NCBI GenBank assembly: GCA_029258695.1
Contig: JARIBR010000188.1
Span: forward strand, 1 to 5,645
DNA: 5,645 nucleotides
Source: Quadrisphaera sp.
Lineage (GTDB): Bacteria; Actinomycetota; Actinomycetes; Actinomycetales; Quadrisphaeraceae
Direction: 5' to 3'
The notes under the pieces were generated by a model. That model made no database searches and had not been told where the DNA came from. It worked only from the letters and a program-made list of their open reading frames with translations. Positions 5,637 to 5,645 of the stretch are shown here, piece by piece. The translations under genes and the position numbers were made by a program. Each line of letters opens with the position of its first letter. The stretch's first letter is position 1.

Positions 5637-5645
5637 CTTGGTCTG

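Larger units (their letters stand above)
5481..5645 (+). other. 5' leader of a pre-16S rRNA transcript (rRNA gene lies past the window)
   Basis: From the predicted P2 start onward the sequence changes to T/G-rich and non-coding, unlike the rest of the window. It holds a boxA-like element, a hairpin and a near-repeat (separate entries). Such leaders are cut away by RNase III after pairing with sequence downstream of 16S rRNA. I do not see the start of 16S rRNA itself, so the call rests on promoters, the conserved motif near 5525-5550 and composition. A similar motif also occurs in 16S-23S spacers, but promoters directly upstream favour the leader. Confidence 0.8.

Noticed and set aside
5118..5645. 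tRNA or protein gene in the last 528 bases
   Set aside because: No cloverleaf or T-loop motif and no frame with a plausible start and ribosome binding site. The content is better explained by terminators, promoters and rRNA leader.

Overview
The window is very GC-rich and strongly biased to G/C at third codon positions. It carries a gene order typical of Actinobacteria: mtrB (3' end) - lpqB - comFC - hpf, then a NarL/LuxR-type response regulator, then the promoter and leader region of a ribosomal RNA operon. All genes are on the + strand. The MtrB/LpqB pair, TANNNT-type -10 elements and the leader motif around 5525-5550 all point to an actinobacterium. A relative of Kineosporiales or Micrococcales is plausible, but no genus can be assigned from this sequence alone.

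Layout. 1-398 is the C-terminal ATP-binding part of the sensor kinase MtrB. Its stop overlaps the start of lpqB (395-2272) in an ATGA junction, so the two are translationally coupled. After a 117-base gap with a branched hairpin comes comFC (2390-3145), a zinc-finger/phosphoribosyltransferase protein. A candidate promoter overlaps its stop codon, followed by a 188-base gap and then hpf (3334-4131), a long-form ribosome hibernation factor. A long inverted repeat follows hpf. Immediately downstream are a candidate -10 and a small stem-loop leading into the response regulator gene (4260-5117). Two back-to-back GC hairpins end that gene.

The last 528 bases (5118-5645) hold no protein gene. They contain the tandem terminators, about 200 bases of GC-rich sequence with little recognisable content, two good promoter candidates (the second, TTGACG-N18-TAGGTT, is the strongest in the window), and a T/G-rich pre-rRNA leader with a boxA-like antitermination element. 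The 16S rRNA gene itself is not in the window and is expected just past its right edge.

How the parts fit. MtrB and LpqB belong to the MtrAB envelope/cell-cycle signalling system. ComFC is a DNA-uptake/recombination-associated protein that usually travels with this cluster. HPF silences ribosomes in stationary phase. The response regulator has all phosphorylation residues but no kinase gene beside it in this window. Its position between a ribosome hibernation gene and an rRNA operon is suggestive, not proof, of a role in growth-rate control. Most of the window is ordinary core actinobacterial sequence, and I see no clear evidence of an undescribed system. The points most worth checking are a possible leaderless small ORF upstream of hpf, the disordered repeat-bearing N-terminus of the regulator, and the architecture of the rRNA leader.
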